The position numbers were made by a program, and so were the translations under genes. Below the pieces are notes generated by a model. The model saw nothing but the letters and a program-made list of their open reading frames with translations. It searched no databases and was not told the DNA's origin. A DNA stretch of 64,000 nucleotides. It comes from Candidatus Zixiibacteriota bacterium (lineage in GTDB: Bacteria; Zixibacteria; MSB-5A5; GN15; FEB-12). The stretch is taken from contig JBFLZR010000003.1 in assembly GCA_040756055.1 (NCBI GenBank), positions 107,260-171,259 on the forward strand, written 5' to 3'. Of this stretch, positions 36,351 to 44,165 are shown one piece after another. Numbering within the stretch: position 1 is the stretch's first letter; each line of letters opens with the position of its first letter.

Positions 36351-36446
36351 GCGTAAGGCGCCAGGGATAAAAAGAACGCGGACGAATCATTTTTGTCTAA
36401 AAACAGTATAATAGGGTAAAAGTACGTTTATTTAAGCAGGTTAGTA

Positions 36447-37172
36447 ATGAGCAAAGCAAGTCTCTCGGATACGGTTTGGGATAATTTCAAACAGATATTC
36501 ATCGCGGTGATCCTCGCCGTGATAATCAAGACCTCAATCGTCGAGGCCTACAAGATACCATCGCAGTCAATGGAAGACACTCTGCTGGTCGGCGACTTTC
36601 TCTTGGCGAATAAATTCGTCTACGGAGCCAGGTTGCCGCTGGTGGATTGGCGGTTGCCCGCGCTGGACAAACCTCAGCAGGGGGATATCGTAATCTTCAT
36701 TTTCCCACGCGATGGTGTGACGAAGTATATCAAACGTTGCGTAGCCGGGCCGGGCGATACAATCGAGATTAAAGACAAGGTCGTTTACGTCAACGGAGAT
36801 ATTTATTCGCTTCCCGAACATGGGAAATATATTGATGTCAATTCAGCCGGCGAACTTAATGTCCAGCCAAGGCGACCCGGAGGCGGCGACAGCCGTGATA
36901 ATTTCGGGCCGTTTGTCGTACCTGAAAATTCATATTTCATGATGGGTGATAACAGGGATAACTCGTTTGACTCCCGGTACTGGGGGGTTGTCCCTTATGA
37001 CCACGTGCTGGGTGAAGCTCTCATTGTGCATTGGTCGTGGGATGACTCGATTCACCCGTCACCCGATGTCTCTGTTTCTGACCCGCTCTCGGTGCCGCGC
37101 ATGTTTATATACAACGCTGTTCATTTCTTCGAGAAAGTGCGGTGGGGCAGACTGTTTGGGATAATAAGATAG
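36447..37172 (+). CDS. lepB: Signal peptidase I
   Basis: 241-residue inner-membrane serine protease that removes signal peptides. SIVEAYKIPSQSMEDTL carries the catalytic Ser and KYIKRCVAGPGDTI the catalytic Lys; GDNRDNSFDSRYWG is box E. One N-terminal membrane anchor is visible. A TATAAT at 36407-36412 upstream could be a -10, but no good -35 is present. Confidence 0.96.
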   Translation: MSKASLSDTVWDNFKQIFIAVILAVIIKTSIVEAYKIPSQSMEDTLLVGDFLLANKFVYGARLPLVDWRLPALDKPQQGDIVIFIFPRDGVTKYIKRCVAGPGDTIEIKDKVVYVNGDIYSLPEHGKYIDVNSAGELNVQPRRPGGGDSRDNFGPFVVPENSYFMMGDNRDNSFDSRYWGVVPYDHVLGEALIVHWSWDDSIHPSPDVSVSDPLSVPRMFIYNAVHFFEKVRWGRLFGIIR

Positions 37173-37182
37173 CGGAGGGATT

Positions 37183-37890
37183 TTGCGGGGTATGTTCAGG
37201 GGAACGACAATCATCTTAATCATTGGGATGGCGTTTGTCTCGACAGTTCTCGCCGCGCCCAAAGCCACCATCACTGACAACAGTTTTGATTTTGGCAAGA
37301 TAGTCCAACACACCAAGGTGAGTCACACCTTTTGGATCAAATCCACCGGCACGGAGCCTCTTCGGATCACCAAAATTGTTCCGGGTTGTGGCTGTACACA
37401 GATACCGCTGACGGATTCCGTCATAGCCCCCGGTGATAGCACCGCCCTTGAAATCCTATTTTCCAGCAAGTCGTTCTATGGCCGTATTGTCAAAACGCCA
37501 TCGATTTTCACCAACGCCTCGGATGAAAAAATCGGGCTGATGATCAAAGCTGAGGTGCTGCTCGAGCCGGACAGTTTAATGCCGTTGAGAGTCACACCTT
37601 ACGAGGTCGACGTGTCACAGGCCGGTGAACGTGAACGCCGCTACAGCATTTTTCTGATTGAGAACCTAACCAATCGCGACTATACGTTGAAGCTTGTTGA
37701 CGGCAACGCCGGTACTTTCAAAGTCACGCTGCCGGAAATGATAAAGGCGGGGGAGACGGTTGAAGGAATGGTCGTGGTGAACGATGTATCTACAGCCAAA
37801 GATTTCGAAAAATCTATCACTTTCGAGATAGGCGATGATTTCCATACCCGTTACACTCTGCCGGTTAAGCGACTGACCGGCTCACCATGA
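37183..37890 (+). CDS. Exported DUF1573 protein
   Basis: 235 residues. Signal peptide ends near VLA-AP. The DUF1573 (Ig-like, HYDIN/ASPM-related) domain shows NSFDFGKIVQHTKVSHTFW, VPGCGCTQIP and APGDSTALEILFSS. The family is common in FCB bacteria; its function is unknown. The TTG at 37183 is 4 nt after GGAGG; an ATG at 37192 is the alternative. Confidence 0.85.
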   Translation: MRGMFRGTTIILIIGMAFVSTVLAAPKATITDNSFDFGKIVQHTKVSHTFWIKSTGTEPLRITKIVPGCGCTQIPLTDSVIAPGDSTALEILFSSKSFYGRIVKTPSIFTNASDEKIGLMIKAEVLLEPDSLMPLRVTPYEVDVSQAGERERRYSIFLIENLTNRDYTLKLVDGNAGTFKVTLPEMIKAGETVEGMVVVNDVSTAKDFEKSITFEIGDDFHTRYTLPVKRLTGSP

Positions 37891-37991
37891 GGGTTATCGG
37901 TAAAACTGGCATTTTGAAGGTGGCTGAACCGCTCTTTGGTCACCTTTTCTTTAAGCTTGATTTTGGACGTTGATTGGCGTTATTGCCCGTG

Positions 37992-38606
37992 ATGTTTAGT
38001 CTCAAGGCGCATCAGTTATCGAAAAGGTTCGGCGCGAGAAAGGTATTCTCGGATATAGAGATTGACCTCGCTACCGGACAATCGCTGGCCGTGGTGGGTC
38101 CCAATGGCTCCGGAAAGTCCACTCTCCTGAATGTCCTTTTGAAAATGCTTCGCCCCACGAAAGGTACGGTCGAGTACTCCGAGGATGACCGTTTGCTCGA
38201 CGAAGATGCTGTCAGGTCGAGGATCTCGTTTGTCGCTCCGTATCTGAGCCTGTATGACCACCTGACAGCAGAGGAGAACCTCAGGTTTTTCAGCACGGTC
38301 GCGGGGGATTTTGTCACCGGCAAAGAAATCAATGCTCTGCTGGCGAAGGTTGGCCTTGAGGGAAGAGGACAGGATCATGTGGCCGGGTATTCATCGGGAA
38401 TGAAACAGCGTCTTAAATACGCCGTGGCTCTCTTGAACCGGCCGGCCTTTTTGTTTTTGGACGAACCAACGTCAAACCTCGACGAAGCCGGGAAGGCGCT
38501 GGTTACGAGTGTGATTGAGCAGTATCGTCGGGAGTGTATTATCATAATCGCCACTAACGAACCACAGGAGTATGGTTTTGCCCAGCAGGTCTGCCGGCTT
38601 AGTTAG
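37992..38606 (+). CDS. ccmA: Heme exporter ATP-binding protein CcmA-like
   Basis: 204-residue ABC ATPase. Walker A GPNGSGKST, signature YSSGMKQRLKYAVALL and Walker B FLFLDEPTSNLD are intact. With ccmB, ccmC and ccmE it releases holo-CcmE during cytochrome c maturation. The identification rests on the overlapping ccmB gene. The frame opens at 37974, but ATG 37992 gives the natural start. Confidence 0.9.
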   Translation: MFSLKAHQLSKRFGARKVFSDIEIDLATGQSLAVVGPNGSGKSTLLNVLLKMLRPTKGTVEYSEDDRLLDEDAVRSRISFVAPYLSLYDHLTAEENLRFFSTVAGDFVTGKEINALLAKVGLEGRGQDHVAGYSSGMKQRLKYAVALLNRPAFLFLDEPTSNLDEAGKALVTSVIEQYRRECIIIIATNEPQEYGFAQQVCRLS

Positions 38607-39261
38607 CAAGTCGTTCGCTGTGTTCGCGAAAGATATCCGTCTGGAGCTGCGAACACGCTATGCTTTGAACGCTATCCTTATGTTTGGCATCACGACTCTG
38701 GCGGTGGTGTCGTTCTCATTGGGGCAGAGCGGGCTTTCGCCGAAGCTGCTGGCCGCGCTCTTCTGGGTTATCATGTTCTTTTCGGCTATGTCGGGTCTGG
38801 CACAGGTTTTTATCAGGGAAGAAGAGACCGGGACGGCTTTGGCGCTCAAGCTGACTGCCGACCCGGATTGCATTTATATTGGGAAACTCGTTTTCAATTT
38901 CGTTTTGCTGTCGACCATGACAGCCATCGTAACGCCGCTGTTTTTTGTTTTCACCGACGCACCCGTTGATAATCTGCCGTGGTTCCTGGCGGTGCTTGCT
39001 CTGGGAGTTGTCGGTCTGTGTGGCGCCACCACTTTGGTAGCTTCGATTATTGCCAAAGCCTCGGTTAAAGGAGCCTTGTTCTCAGTGCTCTCGTTTCCGA
39101 TTTTGATGCCGCTATTGATCTCCCTGGTCAGCGCGACACAAAAGACGCTCGAGAACGCACCCTTCGGCGAGTTTTCAGCCGAGCTCCAGTTTTTGGTGGC
39201 CTACGCCGTGGTGATGGTCACGGCATCCATAATGCTTTTCAAGTTTGTCTGGCAGGAATAG
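38572..39261 (+). CDS. ccmB: Heme exporter membrane protein CcmB
   Basis: 229 residues with six membrane segments. FAKDIRLELRTRYALNAI and EEETGTALALKLTADPDCIYIGKLVFN are typical CcmB. It overlaps ccmA by 35 bp. CAGGAG at 38565-38570 is too close to ATG 38572, so the TTG at 38578 may be the real start. Confidence 0.92.
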   Translation: MVLPSRSAGLVSKSFAVFAKDIRLELRTRYALNAILMFGITTLAVVSFSLGQSGLSPKLLAALFWVIMFFSAMSGLAQVFIREEETGTALALKLTADPDCIYIGKLVFNFVLLSTMTAIVTPLFFVFTDAPVDNLPWFLAVLALGVVGLCGATTLVASIIAKASVKGALFSVLSFPILMPLLISLVSATQKTLENAPFGEFSAELQFLVAYAVVMVTASIMLFKFVWQE

Positions 39262-39297
39262 CAGAATTGAAAAAGATGACCAAATGGCTGAACTTTG

Positions 39298-39325
39298 TTG
39301 CTTTTTTACTGTTTGGCTGTATAAT
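39298..39325 (+). promoter_or_regulatory. Promoter inside the ccm cluster, before ccmC
   Basis: TTGCTT at 39298-39303, 16-bp spacer, perfect TATAAT at 39320-39325, 39 bp before ccmC. The ccmC-F part may thus be transcribed separately from ccmAB. Confidence 0.6.
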
Positions 39326-39363
39326 TGTGAGAGTTTAACTTAGACCAGCGGGTATTATAGCTC

Positions 39364-40020
39364 ATGTGGTGGAAAATATTGTTGTTCTTGGCGATGTCGG
39401 CGGTGATAGTTTTCAGTTTTATCACGCCGATGCCTCAGCAGCAGATTGGTGAGGCCAGCCGTATTTTCTATTACCATATCCCGCAGGCCTGGATTTGTGT
39501 CATCGCCTTTGCCATGTCGATGATTTACTCCATCCGATATCTCAAATCGAAAGATTTAGTTGAAGACGACAAGGCTGTTGTCGCCGCCAAACTGGGATTC
39601 GTATTCTGTATTCTCGCCACGATTACCGGCTCGATTTTTGCCAAAGTAACGTGGGGCTCATTCTGGAACTGGGATCCCAGGGAAACATCGATATTTATCT
39701 TATTGTTAATATACGGCGCTTATTTCGCCCTGCGGGGAGCGGTCGAAGTCGAGGAGAAGAAAGCCTCGCTTGCGGCGGTTTATTCCATTTTCGCTTTTAT
39801 AACGGTGCCGTTTTTGATTTTCGTGGTACCAAGAATAGTACCATCGCTTCACCCCGAAGACTCAATCGTCGACCAGAACCTCGAGTTCACGATGGGTCCG
39901 GTGGTGAGAACAATATTCTTTTCGTCGCTGGCGCTTTTCACGGTTGTCTATTTCTGGATGTACAGCCTGGCGCGCCGGGTTCAGATTTTAGAAAGAAAGC
40001 AATTGGAACTGGAGGATTAA
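39364..40020 (+). CDS. ccmC: Heme-handling membrane protein CcmC
   Basis: 218 residues, six membrane segments. The WWD heme-binding motif WGSFWNWDPRET is at about residues 97-108, and a His in FYYHIP precedes it as expected. CcmC loads heme onto CcmE in the periplasm. The ccmD-like ORF follows immediately. Confidence 0.95.
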   Translation: MWWKILLFLAMSAVIVFSFITPMPQQQIGEASRIFYYHIPQAWICVIAFAMSMIYSIRYLKSKDLVEDDKAVVAAKLGFVFCILATITGSIFAKVTWGSFWNWDPRETSIFILLLIYGAYFALRGAVEVEEKKASLAAVYSIFAFITVPFLIFVVPRIVPSLHPEDSIVDQNLEFTMGPVVRTIFFSSLALFTVVYFWMYSLARRVQILERKQLELED

Positions 40021-40134
40021 ATGGACGGCAATTACGTAACACTTATTGTAACGCTGGCCGTATGGATAGGTCTGTTCCTGTTTTTGATGAACCTTGACAA
40101 GAAGGTTCGGAAAATCGAGGAGAAAATTAAATGA
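40021..40134 (+). CDS. ccmD: CcmD-like small membrane protein
   Basis: 37 residues: MDGNYVTLIVTLAVWIGLF, a single membrane helix, then a basic tail (KKVRKIEEKIK). The size, topology and position between ccmC and ccmE match CcmD, which helps release holo-CcmE. It starts directly after the ccmC stop and overlaps ccmE by 4 bp. Sequence similarity is weak, as is usual for CcmD. Confidence 0.78.
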   Translation: MDGNYVTLIVTLAVWIGLFLFLMNLDKKVRKIEEKIK

Positions 40135-40568
40135 AAGCCAAGTATATAATTGGCGGGATTGTTATAGTGCTTTTTGTCGTGTGGGGGGCATCCGCCTTTC
40201 TCAAGACTACCATTCAATATGTATCGATTCAAGAGGCATCGCGGGCCGATCGTACGGTTCAGGTGATGGGTAAAATAGATTTCGAAAGAGTCGTCTACAA
40301 CGCCGACCAGTCGCGTCTGGAGTTCGCTATCTATGACGCTGAGGCTTCCGATAAAGCCACTGCCCGGAGCATGAATGTCGTTTATTACGGCGTCGTGCCG
40401 GGAAATTTTGACCAGGCAACTTCGGTGGTGCTCAAGGGCAAGGCCGATGGTGACCATTTCGTGGCCGACCAGATGCTGGTCAAGTGCCCGTCGAAATACC
40501 AGGGCGAGGGCAATCAGGAGTATCAGGACATAAAGAAACATGACGAAGCGCAGGAGGCCGGAGTATAA
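40131..40568 (+). CDS. ccmE: Heme chaperone CcmE, CxxxY variant
   Basis: 145 residues: one membrane anchor (residues 6-25) and a periplasmic OB-fold (VQVMGKIDFERVVY, VVYYGVVPGNFDQATSVVLKG). The heme-attachment site of classical CcmE is His in HxxxY. Here it is Cys119 in CPSKY, with Tyr123 conserved. This CxxxY form is known from archaea and some sulfate reducers. After the site the tail is polar and charged. Confidence 0.93.
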   Translation: MKAKYIIGGIVIVLFVVWGASAFLKTTIQYVSIQEASRADRTVQVMGKIDFERVVYNADQSRLEFAIYDAEASDKATARSMNVVYYGVVPGNFDQATSVVLKGKADGDHFVADQMLVKCPSKYQGEGNQEYQDIKKHDEAQEAGV

Positions 40569-40570
40569 AT

Positions 40571-42919
40571 ATGAGCGACAACGCACCGGGCGACCTGCTG
40601 ATTTTTCTTGGTTTCGCTTTCAACATACTGGCCGGCGTGTTCTTCTTTCTTATGGCTCGCGGCAATAAATCGTATGAAAGCCTCGCGAAGAAAAGCTACC
40701 ACGCCTTCACGATTTCGACAGTGCTGGCGTCGGCCTACCTGTTTTATCTGTTTTTCAGCCACAATTTTGCCATAAAGTACGTTCACGACTATTCCGACTC
40801 GACCCTTCCGTTTTTCTACCTGCTTTCGGCGTTCTGGGGTGGTCAGGAAGGCACCTATCTTCTGTGGCTGATGTTCAACGCCTTTTTCGGCTACATTATC
40901 ATCTACAACGGCGAGCAATACCGCAACTGGGCGATGGTTATTTACAGTTCGGTCAATCTGTTCTTTCTGGTCCTCCTCACGAATCTGTCGCCGTTTGCCA
41001 TGATGGATTTCATCCCGGCCGATGGCGCCGGGCTCAATCCGCTGTTGCAGGATGCGTGGATGGTGATTCATCCTCCGATTATCTTTGTCGGATACTCGAT
41101 GGCGGCGATTCCGTTCGCGTTTGCTATGGCGGCGTTGATTAAGAACGATTATTCCGGCTGGCTCAAGAAAGTGTTTCCGTGGGCGGCCATAACGGCGCTT
41201 ATGCTGGCCGGCGGAAATATCCTCGGTGGATACTGGGCATATAAGACTCTCGGATGGGGCGGTTACTGGGCATGGGATCCGGTAGAAAACTCATCTTTCA
41301 TTCCATGGTTCGCATCGCTCGCCCTACTTCACGGGCTGGTCATCGAAAAACGCAGCGGGGCTCTTCGCAAAACGAACTTCCTGCTCACCTCTTTCGTTTT
41401 TCTGCTGGTGATTTACGGAACGTTTCTTACCCGAAGCGGTGTACTGGCCGACTTTTCGGTTCACAGTTTTGTAGATCTCGGCATCAACAAGTATCTGGTC
41501 GGTTTCCTCGTTTTTTATCTCTTGATGACGCTAGTGTTATTCGTGCCGCGCATCAAATCGATAGGACACAAGCCGCTGAATTACAATTACTATAACAAGG
41601 AGTTCATCCTGTTCGCGGGCATGACCCTGTTGACCATCTTCTCCATCGTCGTTTTGTTCTGGACTTCACTGCCGATACTTTCGGGTCTATTTTCCAACGA
41701 ACCCCGCGCTGCCGATTTGGCGACCTACAACGGCTTTGCGCTGCCGTTTGCCATTATGTTTGCTCTGCTGCTTACGGTGTCGCCGTTTTTGAACTACAAT
41801 AATTTCGTGCCAAATAACTGGAGCAAGAAACTGGTCATAACGGCGATAATATCAGCCGCCATCGGTTTCGGGCTGTTCTATTTCGGATCCGGCTCATCGC
41901 TGGTGTTCGCCGTGGTTTTCACGCTTGTTTTGACGGGTTTGGTCATGTTCTTCTTCAAGCGCGACCTCATCAAGTTGATAGTACCCGCGATTGTCACGTT
42001 CGTTATTGTTATAGTGATATGCGAGTTGCTTTCGATAGACAAATATCTCTATGTGCTGTTTTTCGCCACCGCGGCGATGGCTGTTGTTTCCAATCTTGTC
42101 TCGATCTTCAGTTTCCTTCCTCATCGATGGAAAATCATGGGCGGTCAGCTCACCCATCTGGGGTTCGGGCTGATGCTTATCGGGGTACTCGCGTCTTCGG
42201 CATTTACCAGTGATGAGAAACTGGTCCTTCCACGGGGGGACCAGGCTCCGGCGTATGGGCTGGAAGTCTCTTATGAAGGGATGGAACACGATATCACTTT
42301 TCCAAAGAACAAATTGTTGCTCAGCTATGAAGAAGACGGCGAGAGTTATGACATCCATCCCCAGTTGTATTTCTCCGAGCGTCTGAACGGCATCATGAGG
42401 AAACCGTATATTCAGCGAAATCTGCTCTATGATTTATATTTCTCGCCCGAACAAATACAGGATATGGGTGGAGAGAGTGGTCTGATACTGGCGAAGGGGG
42501 AAACAAGGTCGGTCGAAGGCTACGATTTTACTTTCACTGGCTTCGAAATGGGCGGGCATGATATGGGCGAAGGTATGTCGGTTACCGCCAATGTCCTGGT
42601 AGCCAAAGATGGAGACACCACTGAGATTCGCCCCGCCGTATCCATTGCGTCCGACGAGAGCGGCAAGCGCACGGTTGACACTCCCGCCACTTTCGGCGAG
42701 AACGGTCAGTTCAATGTGACCATCAACCAGATCATCGCCGATCGTCACGCGGTTTCATTGAGTATCCCCGGCTTGTTCAAAAGTCAGGCGCCGGACAGAC
42801 TGATTCTTTCCATAACCAAAAAACCGGTGATCAATCTGGTCTGGGCCGGTACAACCCTGATACTTCTCGGCACGATAATTGTCTTTCTGCGCCGACGGTC
42901 GGAGCTGAATTCGCAATAG
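40571..42919 (+). CDS. ccmF: Cytochrome c heme lyase subunit CcmF
   Basis: 782 residues with about 15 membrane segments. The WWD motif WGGYWAWDPVENSSF starts at residue 229. GGQEGTYLLWL and LTRSGVLADFSVHSF are family blocks. A large C-terminal periplasmic region precedes a last helix ending in RRRSE. CcmF transfers heme from CcmE to apocytochromes. No ccmG or ccmH follows. Confidence 0.96.
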   Translation: MSDNAPGDLLIFLGFAFNILAGVFFFLMARGNKSYESLAKKSYHAFTISTVLASAYLFYLFFSHNFAIKYVHDYSDSTLPFFYLLSAFWGGQEGTYLLWLMFNAFFGYIIIYNGEQYRNWAMVIYSSVNLFFLVLLTNLSPFAMMDFIPADGAGLNPLLQDAWMVIHPPIIFVGYSMAAIPFAFAMAALIKNDYSGWLKKVFPWAAITALMLAGGNILGGYWAYKTLGWGGYWAWDPVENSSFIPWFASLALLHGLVIEKRSGALRKTNFLLTSFVFLLVIYGTFLTRSGVLADFSVHSFVDLGINKYLVGFLVFYLLMTLVLFVPRIKSIGHKPLNYNYYNKEFILFAGMTLLTIFSIVVLFWTSLPILSGLFSNEPRAADLATYNGFALPFAIMFALLLTVSPFLNYNNFVPNNWSKKLVITAIISAAIGFGLFYFGSGSSLVFAVVFTLVLTGLVMFFFKRDLIKLIVPAIVTFVIVIVICELLSIDKYLYVLFFATAAMAVVSNLVSIFSFLPHRWKIMGGQLTHLGFGLMLIGVLASSAFTSDEKLVLPRGDQAPAYGLEVSYEGMEHDITFPKNKLLLSYEEDGESYDIHPQLYFSERLNGIMRKPYIQRNLLYDLYFSPEQIQDMGGESGLILAKGETRSVEGYDFTFTGFEMGGHDMGEGMSVTANVLVAKDGDTTEIRPAVSIASDESGKRTVDTPATFGENGQFNVTINQIIADRHAVSLSIPGLFKSQAPDRLILSITKKPVINLVWAGTTLILLGTIIVFLRRRSELNSQ

Positions 42920-42980
42920 TCAGAGCGTAGAATTATTCAAGACACGAATCTTAATTGCCGATTAATGCTCATAGGGAACT

Positions 42981-43823
42981 ATGAGAACAAGATCGGCAAT
43001 TTTTATTGGCGTGCTCTTACTTCCGGCCATGCTTCAAGCCGGGTCAATACCGTTTAGTCCCCACCGAGGGCTGGTGGAAGTAAATGTTACGCTTGACGGC
43101 TACATTAACGGGAGTTTCGGAATCGACACCGGAGCCGATGGGCTCTATATCGACCGTGAGTTCGCCGAAAGCCACAATCTCTCCCTGGGCCCGGTCTCGC
43201 AATCCAAAAGAGTCGCCGGGGTCAGCGGTGTCGCTGAGGCTTCTCCGGTTTCCCTGCGGTCGCTGAGGATCACGGACGATGAAACAGTGTACAATCTCTC
43301 GGCTGTTGCGGTCGATATTGGCGCGTTGAGCAAACAACCCGAATCGGGGCATCCTGACGGCCTCATCGGCCATGACATTCTCAGGCGATTTTACGTTACG
43401 GTTGATTATCCATCACAGCGGATGGAACTTCACGCCTCCGAGCCGGATTTCATCGGCGAAGAATCCTACGAAGAGATCCCGTTCGAGATGCGGGGGCATT
43501 TAATAATCGTAAATGTAACCGTCAACGACGATATCACCGTTCCGATGGTGTTCGACTACTGTGCTTCGTTATCGACAATCTCACCTTGGCTGGCCGGACA
43601 GATAGGCTATGATCCCGACGAAGACTTAAGGCAGACTCTCTCGAGCGTATCGTTGACCGACGAGGTGTTTTCGGAGAATGTTCAAGTGGCGATAACCGAC
43701 CATTCATCTTTGCAGGGGACAGTTCCGGGTGCCCGGTTCGAGGGCATTCTGGGGGCGAGTTTTCTCTATCGCTTCAAGATGACGGTTGATTACAAACGCC
43801 AGAAAATTTATGTTCACAAGTAG
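42981..43823 (+). CDS. Exported retropepsin-like aspartyl protease-family protein
   Basis: 280 residues, signal peptide ending near LQA-GS. Two aspartyl-protease lobes are visible. The first has a proper IDTGADGLYID active-site loop. The second has FDYCASLSTIS, where the expected DTG is changed to DYC. It may be a single-site enzyme that dimerises or a degenerate binding protein. ATG start, 61 bp after ccmF. Confidence 0.8.
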   Translation: MRTRSAIFIGVLLLPAMLQAGSIPFSPHRGLVEVNVTLDGYINGSFGIDTGADGLYIDREFAESHNLSLGPVSQSKRVAGVSGVAEASPVSLRSLRITDDETVYNLSAVAVDIGALSKQPESGHPDGLIGHDILRRFYVTVDYPSQRMELHASEPDFIGEESYEEIPFEMRGHLIIVNVTVNDDITVPMVFDYCASLSTISPWLAGQIGYDPDEDLRQTLSSVSLTDEVFSENVQVAITDHSSLQGTVPGARFEGILGASFLYRFKMTVDYKRQKIYVHK

Positions 43824-43876
43824 TTCTTGTCACAGAACGTCTTAGAGCCACAACTTCAATAATTCTCCGCTTTTGC

Positions 43877-43905
43877 TTGACAGGGCAAAGATCAACCATG
43901 ATTTT
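43877..43905 (+). promoter_or_regulatory. Likely promoter of the riboswitch-btuB transcript
   Basis: A perfect TTGACA (43877-43882) lies about 25 bp before the first conserved riboswitch bases. The -10 is poor (GATTTT at 43900-43905 with 17-bp spacing). Confidence 0.5.
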
Positions 43906-43906
43906 A

Positions 43907-44088
43907 CAGTTACATCGTTACGGTGCCGTCGGTGTAGACGGGTAATAGGGAAGACGGTGCGAATCCGTCGCAGCCCCGCTACTGTGTCGGTTACTCTTCG
44001 GGCACTTTGCCACTCGTTTGTTGCAGACGGGGAAGGCGCCCGACAGGGGTTTGAGACCGGAGCCAGGAAACCTGCCGTAGCCAAATCA
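43907..44088 (+). promoter_or_regulatory. Cobalamin riboswitch
   Basis: The conserved B12-aptamer elements are all present in order: ACGGTGCCGTC, GGGAAGACGGTGCGAATCC, GCAGCCCCGCTACTGT and finally GAGCCAGGAAACCTGCC. Length and order match the AdoCbl/Cbl riboswitch class. It precedes a BtuB-like receptor, so B12 should repress uptake. No T-tract terminator follows, so control is probably translational. Confidence 0.95.
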
Positions 44089-44165
44089 TTGTGTATGTCG
44101 TCAGCGCGGGCTGAACGTTTACGGGCGAACTCGCCGGGCGTTGGCGGCAGGCCATGGAGGATGCC

